In this document: positions 1-9,960 of the stretch, piece after piece
How the letters are laid out: each line of letters begins with the position of its first letter
Position numbering within the stretch: position 1 is the first letter of the stretch
From: Nyssa sinensis
Taxonomy: Eukaryota; Streptophyta; Magnoliopsida; Cornales; Nyssaceae
NCBI GenBank assembly: GCA_008638375.1
Contig: CM018043.1
Coordinates: 38,391,396-38,455,395 of the forward strand
Direction: 5' to 3'
DNA: 64,000 bases
The notes under the pieces: model-generated
Databases searched by the model: none
What the model was told of the DNA's origin: nothing
The model's input: only the letters and a program-made list of their open reading frames with translations
Made by a program: the position numbers and the translations under genes

Positions 1-3000
1 GAACCCCTATTTTCTGAATTTACATTTAAACCCCCAACTGTTTTGTGTAATTGTACTCTGGCCCAGATTTTGGATAAAATATACATTTAAGCCCCTGAAG
101 AATTAATTAAATAATAAAATAATTATTTAATTATTTTATTAAATAGGTAAAATTACGATTTTACCCCTGGACATTAAATATGTCAAACGGAGTCCAAATA
201 AATTAAATGAATAGTGTATTTTCACTATTTCAAATATTCCGGACTCAATGGTACAGTCCAAATTAGGAAATTATGTACCGAAAAATACAGACCTGTAAGT
301 GATAAATTACTGTACTGCCCCTGATGACACCAGACCCAAATAAAAATAAAAGATAGCCTATTTTGACTATCTCGGGCATTCTGAACTCAATGGTGAGGTC
401 CGTTTAACGAACTGGAGTCCCGAAAAATACAGACACATAAAGTGTAAATGACCGTACTGCCCCTAATGATTCTCAGGGTCGATTAAACATAACAGACAGT
501 CCAACTTAATTATGTCGGACACTCTGGACCCAATGGTGAGGTCCATTTTATGAACTGACGTGCCGAAAAATATGACACGTGAAATTACCAAATTACCCCT
601 GATACTGTACGAAGCCCAAATGAAGTCCGATTGGGACGAAACTGATACTGATAGAAACCCGAACACTGGTGAAACTGTATACCCGAATAAATGACGAACC
701 GGGGTCAGAATCTTATGAAACGTAAAATGACCAAAATACCCCTGAGCACTATAAGTGCAAGATAAAGGTCAATCTGATCTGATAAATTATCATAGGTATA
801 ATTATGAACACTGAAGGGCTAAGTAAGACTCCGGAACTATCAACGCGTAAAACGAGAAATGACCGACGTGTCCCGATGATCTAAAGCAGATACCAAATGA
901 AGTCCAAAGGACTTAGAAAATTATGTACATAATATATGGGACATTCTGAAGACCACGACAGGGTCCGGGGCGAGGATGGAAAAATTACCATTTTGCCCCT
1001 AAGGCTAATAAGCACCTAACTGATACCGATTTAAGTCTAAAAGACTTAGAACTTCATACATAAGATATGTAGACTATTCTGAGGACCATGACAGAGTCCG
1101 GGGCAGGAATGGCAAAATTACCATTTTGCCCCTAAGGCCAAATAAGTGCTTAACTGATAACGATTGAAGTCCAAATGACTTAAATCATAATCCTGATGAT
1201 TGCTAAGCCTAATTAAAGAATGAAATAGCCTCGGGTGAGACCCAGTGAAAAGGCGATAGGCTACTAGGCTATCTTAGGTGATCCGATAGATACCTAAGAT
1301 GACAAATGAAAACTGAATGGATGAATTCTGATCTGTATATGATTGATGATTATTGTTCAGGATATACATGGAAATGCCTGACGTATCTGGAGGTTATCGG
1401 ATTGTTGTGCAAGGAGATAACCGTAACAGTTTGTGAGTAACCCTGACTCTTGAACTGGTGTATAAGTTCTGTCTAGATACTGTATTTTGAAGCTCTGTAC
1501 TGTTTTGAATGTTATACTGTTTAAAAAGCATATATATTTAATGTACGATATGCCTTGTCCTGATTGATATTGTTCCGCTTCGTTCCGACATGTTCAGTCC
1601 CGATATGTCTTGTTCTGCTTGATGTATTGTTCAGTTCCGATATGTCTTGTTCCGATTGATATATTGTTCTGCTTTGTTCCGACATGTTCAGCTCCGATAT
1701 GTCTTGTTCTGATTGATGTATTGTTCCGTTTTGTTCCGTCATGTTCAGTCCTGATATGATTTGTCCTGATTGATATTGTACCGTTTGTTTCCGTCATGAC
1801 TTGATCTGATTGATATTGTACCGTTTTGTTCCGACTTGTTCAGTTCCGATATGCCTTGATCTGATTGATATTGTACCGTTTTGTTCCGACTTGTTCAGTT
1901 CCGATACGACTTGATCTGATTGATATTGTACCGTTTGTTCCGTTATGTTCAGTTCCGATATGACTTGTCCTGATTGATAATTGTTCCGTTTTGTTCTGTC
2001 CGTTATGATCTATCCGTTTCATGGTCTGTCCGTTACTGATATGTCCTTGTTTTGACTGACGTATTGTTCCGTCTGATTCTGTTATGTTCCGTCCGTTAAT
2101 AACCTGTCTGTCTTGATTGTTTACCTGTGACTTGAACTAGTGTTTTGTTCCGTCTGATTCCGTTGTGTTCCGTCCGTTAATGATCTGTCTGTCTTGATTG
2201 ATATATGGTCCAGTTCCGTTATGATCTATCCGGATTCTTGACTTGATATATAAGTTACTGCATAGATACTGTATTTTGATGCACTGTACGGTTTTAAAAG
2301 TTATACTGTCTGAATGCTTTAAATGCAAACTTTTATACTGTATTGTACGCGGCATGATTTTGTCCCGTCCTACTATTGTTTTGTTCGGTCTGTCTTGTCC
2401 CGTTTTATGGTCTGTCTGATTTTGTTCTGCTATGATGTGTCTGACTCTGGGTACCATTCTGATTATGAGCGGTCTGGCATAAGTAGGCTTGATTATGTGC
2501 CTAACTGATATATTGTTTGTTATGCCCTGTTATATTCCGCCCAGTACTGACCTGTTCTAATATTGAATTAATTGCCTATACTCTCGATTAATATATTGGC
2601 ATCATGCACTGTTCCGTCCGTCCTGATTTGTTGTTCTGTTTAGTTCAGTCCCGTTTTATTCTACTTAAACTGTATTCGAGTAGATCTATAAAACTGTTAT
2701 TCCTAAGCGATTGAACTATCCTTGTGATTTATAAACAAGACCGGGTTTGAAACCCATGACAGGGAACCTGTGTTACTCACTGGGCTTTTCGAAGCTCACC
2801 CCATTCCCTAACATTTTTCAGGGATTATCTCTGATGGATTAGAAGACACCATGATATGACATGATAGGCCGAGTGGCATTTCAAGTAAAGGATCTGACGG
2901 CACTGATCTGTAGAGACTGGATTCTTGTGGACTGATTCTGTTATTCAGGTGAGTGATATGATACGGCTAACCTGATCTACATGTACTGGATGGATAATTA

Positions 3001-3316
3001 TGGCTCATGGAAATAAACGGTACTCTAAAGATATTAGATCTGCTCTGTACTATATGCCTGATTTTAGATATGCTCTGAACTTAGAACTGTTAACTGTTTT
3101 GGATTTAGACTTGCTCTGTGGTACATACCTTTTTGGTGGATAAGTGAGTTGCATTCCCGTGACACAAAGAAAAAGTTTTAAATTCCGCTGCATCTGACCC
3201 TACAGTTGGAGTGCAATTCGTCGGAAAGTTCAGAATTTGCCTTTGGTTGGTTGCGTTGCGACCGACTGGCAGTCACGTCCTCGACATCCGCGTAGGGTGG
3301 GGTTCGGGATGTGACA
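1..3316 (+). mobile_element. Long LTR H (same family as the solo LTR at 24841-30546), cut by window start
   Basis: The right end reads GGGTTCGGGATGTGACA, the reverse complement of the start of the LTR at 24841. The content matches that LTR in reverse order: reiterated module (about 200-1150), donor-like TTTGTGAGTAACC at 1431, a T/G-rich degenerate tandem region (about 1520-2540), then acceptor-like TTTTTCAGGG at 2815-2823. It is sense-plus and lacks its 5' end, which is left of the window. It interrupts the LTR that resumes at 3317. No protein-coding content is seen; short ORFs in it are by-products of the tandem repeats. Whether it is a solo LTR or part of a full element cannot be decided from this window. 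Confidence 0.8.
1520..2540 (+). repeat. Degenerate tandem repeats in LTR H
   Basis: Roughly 60-70-bp units built from TTGTTCCG, TGTTCAGTTCCGATATG and TGATTGATATTGTACCG variants follow one another. The reverse-complement counterpart in the related LTR at 24841-30546 is the set of arrays at 25500-26800. The whole block lies between the donor-like and acceptor-like sites of this LTR. Confidence 0.75.
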
Positions 3317-5481
3317 ATATATGTATATAATATATGTAAAATATCTTATGTAAAATTCAATGCAAAGAAGAAAAGAGAAAAGTAAAAATTAATGAGATGG
3401 GAGAGCTGTGTAGGGCTAGAATTCAGAATGTAGAGAGAGAGAGAGATAGCTGTAGAGAGAGAGAGAACATGAAGAGAGAGAGAGGTCGGCTACCTTGCTT
3501 TAAAAGCTAAACATGCAATGGATGTTGATCTCTTGCAAAAGAAACCAAAAGAAGAAGAACTGAGGAGATAGAAGAAGAGTTTGGAGCAAGAAAGAAAGAG
3601 AAAACAGTGGTGAAAGGTGAGAAAAACTCAAGCTTCCACTTTTTCTCTCTCTAAAATTTCTCCATGTATAATCTGTTTTTAAGCTTTTATATTGTACATA
3701 TGACATGAAAAACATATTTAGACTTGTTTAGCTATGGATTTTGAGCTTCAAAACACCCAAAAACACCTAACCCAAGAACGACAGCCATTGAAGACCTTGC
3801 CCATGGCAGGTCTGAACCGAGTTCCTTTGAACTTGTCTTGGCTTATCAAGGCTTCAAGAAGAAGTTATGAGGGTTATAAAAACTCATGACCGCGATCAAA
3901 AAGCTTAAAAACTAACCCTCAAATAACCAGTTGTAGGATACAGGTGTAGAGACCAACCTTTCGAAACCCCATCTAAACGAGTATATGAAGATGGAAATTT
4001 AAACTACATGAAAAATATATCATAAAGAAACAAACCCCAAGGGTTTTGGCCCAGAAATAAGCATGTATGACCGACTTACAGTTCGGGTTATCATGACTTA
4101 AACCCAACGATTTAACCATATTCGAAGCCTCAAATTAATGTCAAGTTGGTCGTTTGTTCATTAAGAACATTTTGCAATCAAAACAGTAAGGATCCATGGA
4201 TCCAAACTGCACGAAATAGAGAAAAAAAAAGGAAGGCTGCAACTAGGGTTTCAGTCGAGTCTCGTGGGGAAGAAGAAGACGAGTTGACTCGGTTTTAAAA
4301 ATAGGGCTGGGTTGACTCGGACAGGTGGCAGCCTCTGGGCTTGCCACCGAGTTAATGAGACGACGCCGTTTTAAAGTGTCGGTTTAAATTAAATGAGACT
4401 TAGGGCTGACGTCATCATGACGTCAGCCACATGTAATAAACCGGATAGACCGGTTGGGTAACCACTGAACCAGACCGGTTCACTTACATTTTAATTGAAC
4501 CCTTTGGTTTTTCTAAATTAATTAAAATAAAATAAACCAATACTTTTGGTTATTACGGATTGACCCCTGGGCTTCAGAAAAATTATACTGAGGCCCAACT
4601 GAGGGAAATATTATGCAATAAAGCCCCTGGAAAAATAATTAAATAATTAATTTAATTATTTAATAAATAAGGTTAAATTACTATTTTGCCCTTGTGGCAT
4701 AAATAGAGCAAACGAAGTCCAAATTAAACACATGAATAGTGTAATTTTACTATTTTGGACATTCTGAGATCAATGGTAGGGTCCGTTTTATGAGACGGGG
4801 CCCGAAAAAATAAATACACGTAAGGGGTAAATGACCAAAATACCCCTGACCCAAACTTTACAAGTTATTAGTGTATTCTTACTATCTTGGACCTTCTGAG
4901 TCCAATGGTGAGGTCCACAACACGAAATGGAGTCCCAAAAAAAAAAAAATATAAAGACACGTAAAGGGGTAAAAAGACCCAAAATACCCCTGGTACCCCT
5001 AAAGCCGAAATGAGATCAGAAAAGGTCTAAATTAACTTTCTTTGACATCCCGGACTCAAAAATGGAGTCCAAATTACGAAACGAAGTACAGAAAAATATG
5101 ACACGTAAAACGATAAATGACCATTTTGCCCTTTTACATATAACAGTCTGAATTAAATGATTGGAAAGCCTAAACCGACTTTCTTCAACACTCCGGACTC
5201 AATGGTAGAGTCTATTCGACCAAAAGAAATGTCTAAAATAAAAAGACATAAAATTTGATGAATAGCATCTGTTAGATGACTATGAACTGAAATGATGCCA
5301 AAGTACTAATACTAGGGCAAGTACGAGAAACGAAATACGAAAAGACACGACACGTAAACATGTCAAATAAATAACTTTAAATTAAAGTTAATGGAACTCC
5401 CAGAAGTGTATGATTATAGAAATCTGTTTTCTTGACACGGTAAATTGTGTTTTTAAACAGAGAATTTATTAAACACAAAAA

Positions 5482-5766
5482 ATGAGCCAAGAACGAGAAG
5501 TTGCTCCTATGATGACGAGGGCACAACTAGCAAAGGATCCCAAACAGAAGGTTTTCTGGGAGAAACTAGAAAAACAGCTCCAGCTGATTCAAAATCGCAT
5601 TCGGATTTCCAAAACGAACGAAGTGTGCTGTGTTAGCCCCTTTATTTACAAGACTATAGCTAAGGAGCAACTAGCAGCGAAACAACTTAAGAAACAGGAG
5701 GATACGGAAACGTTGCAAGAATGGCGTCAAAGGTTAAAGAAAGCCAAGGGGAAAGCGCCCAAATAG
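5482..5766 (+). CDS. Uncharacterised 94-residue charged ORF inside LTR G
   Basis: This is an open frame starting in a favourable A-rich context (run of A then ATGAGCC) and ending about 20 bases before the donor-like AG/GTGAGTAACC. The product is rich in Lys, Gln and Glu and looks helical (for example EKLEKQLQLIQNRI and KEQLAAKQLKKQEDTETLQ). No signal peptide, membrane span or known motif is seen. I do not recognise the family. In the homologous LTRs C, A and E the same interval holds unrelated, non-coding sequence, while both flanks align. The segment is therefore specific to G and was either acquired or has been lost from the others. It may simply be a chance ORF in a repeat; the coding claim is weak. 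Confidence 0.3.
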   Translation: MSQEREVAPMMTRAQLAKDPKQKVFWEKLEKQLQLIQNRIRISKTNEVCCVSPFIYKTIAKEQLAAKQLKKQEDTETLQEWRQRLKKAKGKAPK

Positions 5767-5786
5767 AGCAGGACTAGAAGTACGAG

Positions 5787-7129
5787 GTGAGTAACCCTGT
5801 GTTTGAATTGGAGATTTGACTCCATGATTTAAAAAGGGTTTTAAGTATAAGATATGAAGTATTTGAAGTTTCAAATTCAGTATTTACATGATTCAGTTTT
5901 TAATTGTTCTGTTTTAAAAATTCATTGTGACATGCTTAGTGATTGGTTTCTACAACAGTTTTTCCTTCAAATACTTTTCAGCATGTCTAGTTAAAATGCA
6001 ATTATTGTTAAATATTCTGAATTTGCTTATTTCAAGTATACGAATGTTTATTATGAATTTATGAAAAGTATCTATGAGACAAGTCACATGATAAATGTTT
6101 TATAAGACGAATGGTGCATAAGCACTTAGACAGGATTCTGAATTTTCAGTTGCCTTGTAAAATAGGCAGGATTTTGGGTTTTACGGAACTCAATTGCCCT
6201 GTAAAATGCCCGGTAGCAGGATCTAATCCCCCAGGCAGATGAGATATCTCTATAGATAAGTAATATGGGACTCCGGTTCGAAACGGATTCCACTAATGGA
6301 AGTGATAAGATGACAAATGGTTTGAAAATGAAAGCATGTTTTTACTCTCATTTTCAATATGCATATGTTTGAGTTTTATATACTCTATTTAAGAAATACA
6401 TGATATGTTATATGTTTTAAAGTTCATATGTATAAGTTTAGCTTAAATGTTTTAAATATTTCAAAGCTACATGTTTTAAGGAATGCATATATTCTGTATT
6501 CAATTATACGAACAATTGGCAGTAAAATGGGAGTCTGGTTCGAAACAGATTCCACCTAATTAAAGAGAAAAGATAACAAAGTGATTTTGGAAATGAAAGC
6601 AGGTTTTACCCTCATTTTCAAATACATATTGATGTGATTTAAAGTTATATACTTTATCTGATGAAGTACGAGTTTTGCTTGGATACCTTAAATGTTTCAA
6701 GCCATTTGAAATGCATATGTTTTGAGTTATATACTCTATTTATCGAAGTACGAGTTTTGCTTGAATATCTTAAATGTTTCAAGCCATTTGAAATGCATAT
6801 GTTTTGAGTTATATACTCTATTTTACGAAGTACGAGCTTAGCTTGAATACTTTAAATGTTTCAAAGCTATTTATTGAAATGCATATGTTCCGAGTTATAC
6901 ACTCCATTTGACAAGTATAAGTATAGCTTGAATACTTAAAATGTTTCAAAGTTATTTGTTTTAAGAATGCATGTACCTTGTATTCTAAATTGTATAAGCA
7001 ATTGGCAGTGAATGTTTTACACTCTTATGTACTAAAAACCACTGCTAATTGAAAACCCCATGACGAACACTGGAATTGCTCACAAGCTTAGATTAGCTTA
7101 CCCGGACTTTGTTCGGACCCCCCTTTCAG
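5787..7129 (+). other. Putative LTR intron in G (GT-AG)
   Basis: The donor context is GAG/GTGAGTAAC. The acceptor context is CCCCCCTTTCAG/GTGATG, preceded by the inverted repeat AAGCT-N6-AGCTT. The same pair of sites sits at matching positions in LTRs C, A and E, so the pair is conserved within the family. Splicing itself is inferred. Confidence 0.45.
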
Positions 7130-7693
7130 GTGATGCAGCAGACAGGGTCTTAAGGACTACAACGATGAGTCTAGCTGTTTTTGGAAGGATCTGTTAAGTA
7201 GTTCTTTTGAAGATCTTATGAACACTAGTAGTATATTTGTATTAGTAAACAATGTAAGGATGTGTAATAAGCCCTCAGGGCAACTGAATATGTATTGTAT
7301 CAAAGTATGAAGTCCTTAAGTTTTCTTTATACTCTGAATGTGTAACCATGTATGCTATGTATGAAACAGCAGTATCGGACGGATGTGCATAATTTAAAAA
7401 TGAGAAAAGAAAAGAAAAAGTTTTTCACGCTTCTGCAACCATGTGTAGCACATCTATTCGATACCGCTGCAGATGCGAGCCTTGGCTCGCGGCCCTCGGG
7501 TCTCGGGGCAGCGGTCGCGATCCGGTAATCCGCAGAGGGTGGGTTTCGGGTCGTGACAGGTTCAGACCCCTTACTTCCGTGCCCTCCTCTAACAAGACCT
7601 GGAAGAAGTGGTATTTCTTCATAAAAGGAGGATGGGAATATGAGGACTTCCAAGACCAATTTTCAACGTTCCTTCGAACCACTGGGCGAAAGG

Positions 7694-7779
7694 GTGAGGC
7701 CCAATTTTTCCCGTGGCTGCTTTGATTTTGTTTTGTGCACCAATTGCCGAGCTGATTAATCTCTGTATCTTTTGTGCAG
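7694..7779 (+). other. Intron 1 of the antisense gene
   Basis: The 86-bp GT-AG interval restores a continuous frame between the exon ending TTGRK and the exon starting RSVWKRP, with a split Val codon. The acceptor has a T-rich tract and TGCAG. Confidence 0.6.
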
Positions 7780-8266
7780 TTAGGAGCGTGTGGAAGAGGC
7801 CGAGCTTTTCTCCCGCCCTTTAGGATCAATACAAGAAGCTCTTACAGCCCAATAACCGAGACCATTCCTCTATTGTTAATCGTGATAAGTTGATGGCTAC
7901 TAGGGGAAGTGTTGAGGAGTTGGAAAAAGATATGATGGCAAGGTGGGAGACCGAGCCATTTTCATCTACGGCATTGGGGGAGGCTTCTTCCCCAGTAGAC
8001 CCTCCCCTCCAGACAAAAAGGTGGAGGTTACTTTCGATCTCTCCTGATCCTACTGAGGGGGAGAGAGAGGCACCTGCCCTATTTCTGTGGTCCCCCCAGC
8101 CCCATCCAAACAAGCGGGCAATGGGACGTCATCTTTAGTGGCCCCTGGTGCTGTCAACCAGGGGGCCAAAAAGATTCTGAGGGACTTTTAGGCCAAAGGC
8201 TCAATCAAACTCAGGCCCAAGAAATCGGAGAAGCTTCTTGCTGATCTGGCTTCTCTTTAGGTTAAG

Positions 8267-8351
8267 GTAAGTTCTTGGGGTCTCTATTTCTTTCCCCTTT
8301 TTCCAAGTGTTTTTGGTTGGGTACTGAACTTGTTTGCTCTGTTTACTGCAG
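8267..8351 (+). other. Intron 2 of the antisense gene
   Basis: The 85-bp interval has a near-consensus donor AAG/GTAAGT and acceptor TTTACTGCAG. Removing it joins the two coding segments in the same frame into one coiled-coil-leading sequence. Confidence 0.7.
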
Positions 8352-8918
8352 ACCCTGCACACCCTTTCTGCTCTAACGGAGATCTCTCCCCCTTCAGAGG
8401 AGGTTGACAAGCTTTAGGCCGAGCTGGACGAGGTCAGGCTTCAGCTCGGTACTACTAAGTCTGAGGCTCATGAATCTGTGGAGCGGCTGAAGGAGTCCCA
8501 GAATTCTCAGGCCGTCATGGAGTCAGAGAAGAACCTTGCCGTTCAGCAGGCAAAGAGGCTTCAAAGGGAGATGGACGGCATGCGGTACCACTATAATCAA
8601 AAGCTTGAGGATGTAGTGGAGCAGGCCAAGTTGGAGAACGAGACGGAGATGAAGATGGAACTGCAAGGAATGGCCAATACCCTGATCATGTTTGGCTTCA
8701 ACAACTTCCGATCTAGGTTCCTTGCTAAATTTCCCGATTTCGACATATCCTCGATTGTGCCTCCAAGGGTTACCCCTCTTGAGGTTGCCGTTCTGAGCGA
8801 GGTGGTCGACGTTCTCCCTACTGATCCCACTGAAGTTGCCGTCCTGAGCGAGATGGTTGATGCTGCTCCTACCGATCCTTCCCTAACTGTTGAGCCTGCC
8901 TCTGCTGATCAGGCTTAG

Positions 8919-9731
8919 GATATATGTTTTTAGTTTTTTTTTTTTTTTTGAACTTCTAGTGTAACAGGCTATTTTGTTGAATGAAACAATATTTTCTTTC
9001 TCAAATGTCTTCATCCCATTTCTTTTGTGTTTGGTTGACCCATGTAGTATTGCGTTGCACTGCTACGTAGTTGACCCATGTAGTATTTCCTTTGAATTTG
9101 TGGTTGATGTGAGAAATTGCAGCAAGTGAGGCTGTTCTGGAGCCCTCCAGACCAACTTTTTAGCTGTCTTCGGAGCTGTATTTGCAATAAGACGATGATT
9201 GTAGACTAGTTCTAATTGTTTCTTCTTCTTTGGATAAGATACGAAGGCAATTTCAATCAGACATGTAAGGATCTGATATTGATCTTGTGTCACATATATT
9301 GCGAGTAAATTTTGAAGAATTCTGAGGCAGTTTGTTTTGAACCCAAGTTTTGTGGCAGAAATTCGGTGTCTTATGTCCGTCACTCTGATGATTGAGACTT
9401 TTGCCTCTTAAGTCATTCAGACCAGGACTGAGATACATACGAACTAATGGTCTTTTGTCGTACACGTGGTCCATCAGGGATCAACGGAATGGCCAAGACT
9501 GAGAGGTCTGTATGTTGGACCGAGGACCTTTGTATTAAGGTGGATCAGACTCTGTTTGCTTGACCAGTATGGCATGCTTGGGAAGCCTTGCATCCCGTCT
9601 TCTAGGTATCCGAAAGGACGGTTTTATACGTCATTCATTTATACAGCTGTCTTTTGGGTTTTCAAGGCCAACCCTTTATTTAACCGTTGCGACGGTTCAA
9701 CTGGGTGAATTTTGGGCTTCGAGGGTCTATA
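8919..9731. other. Non-coding interval downstream of the antisense gene
   Basis: The start holds a T-tract (8932-8949) and an AATGAAACAATATT stretch that could serve a weak 3' end. There is a short direct repeat of TTGACCCATGTAGTATT (about 9035 and 9071). I found no convincing gene, LTR end or similarity to the Tat 5' LTR here. Confidence 0.5.
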
Positions 9732-9741
9732 TATATAAGAG
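9730..9741 (+). promoter_or_regulatory. TATA box-like element of the second antisense gene
   Basis: TATATATATAAGAG lies about 80-110 bp upstream of candidate start codons at 9812 and 9844. It is followed by a pyrimidine-rich leader (CATCTCTTTACTTTTTCTCTC). Its position upstream of coding-like sequence and a downstream poly(A) signal on the same strand supports a promoter. Confidence 0.45.
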
Positions 9742-9960
9742 AGGAGCATACAGTTGCGCCCCATCTCTTTACTTTTTCTCTCAGACTGTTCCCTTGTCGG
9801 AGAGAATTTGAATGTCTTTTAGAGGCTTTCCGTTTGCTCGGAGATGATTGATGATTTTCAGTCCGAGTTGGGAATGATTAAACTGTGGCCGAGAGTTAAC
9901 CTTCCCTTTGATTCAGTCTCCAAGGAAGGATTAGAAGAGGCGAAGATCTTTTTGTCTATC
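9742..9960 (+). pseudogene. Second antisense gene, 5' part (interrupted by LTR J)
   Basis: A pyrimidine-rich leader follows the TATA-like box. The best frame from the ATG at 9844 reads MIDDFQSELGMIKLWPRVN and then LPFDSVSKEGLEEAKIFLSI up to the LTR J junction. Beyond LTR J plus-strand coding-like sequence resumes at 13239. I do not recognise the protein. Its place, antisense and 3' of the Tat pol, makes it a second extra gene of that element or a fragment of a related one. Confidence is low because the product is short and the junction reading frame is uncertain. Confidence 0.3.

Larger units (their letters stand above)
3317..7558 (+). mobile_element. LTR G (A/C/E/G family), 5' end displaced by LTR H
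   Basis: The end GGGTTTCGGGTCGTGACA at 7541-7558 and the internal blocks match LTR C (50584-54546) in the same orientation: purine-rich leader near 3480-3600, reiterated module in four copies (about 4750, 4890, 5043, 5188), a TGACGTCA pair (4407-4414, 4418-4425), donor AG/GTGAGTAACC at 5787, acceptor TTTCAG/GTGATG at 7129. The missing 5' part should lie left of LTR H. It inserted into the antisense gene that resumes at 7559. Unlike C, A and E it carries a 94-codon ORF just before the donor site. Confidence 0.85.
7559..8918 (+). pseudogene. Antisense extra gene of the Tat element, C-terminal part with two introns
   Basis: Plus-strand coding remnant, antisense to the Tat gag-pol. The frame opens at the LTR G junction with FRPLTSVPSSNKTWKKW and runs to FLRTTGRK. 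An intron at 7694-7779 (86 bp, AGG/GTGAGG to TTTGTGCAG) joins it in frame to VRSVWKRPSF. A second intron at 8267-8351 (85 bp, AAG/GTAAGT to TTTACTGCAG) joins DLASL-stop-VK to TLHTLSALTEISPPSEE. The C-terminal exon (to the stop at 8916-8918) is a long coiled coil followed by a short duplicated EVAVLSE segment. Four TAG stops (7821, near 8190, 8258, 8415) occur at positions where CAG or TGG would fit, and one frameshift lies near 8085-8095. The N-terminal half is beyond LTR G, outside the window. Tat-lineage elements are known to carry extra antisense ORFs downstream of pol, and this fits that class by position. The function is unknown. Confidence 0.65.

Noticed and set aside
7441..7560. N-terminal part of the ORF running from LTR G into the antisense gene
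   Set aside because: The first 40 codons are LTR G terminus (GGGTTTCGGGTCGTGACA and upstream) read by chance in frame with the gene. Only the part from 7559 on is gene sequence.
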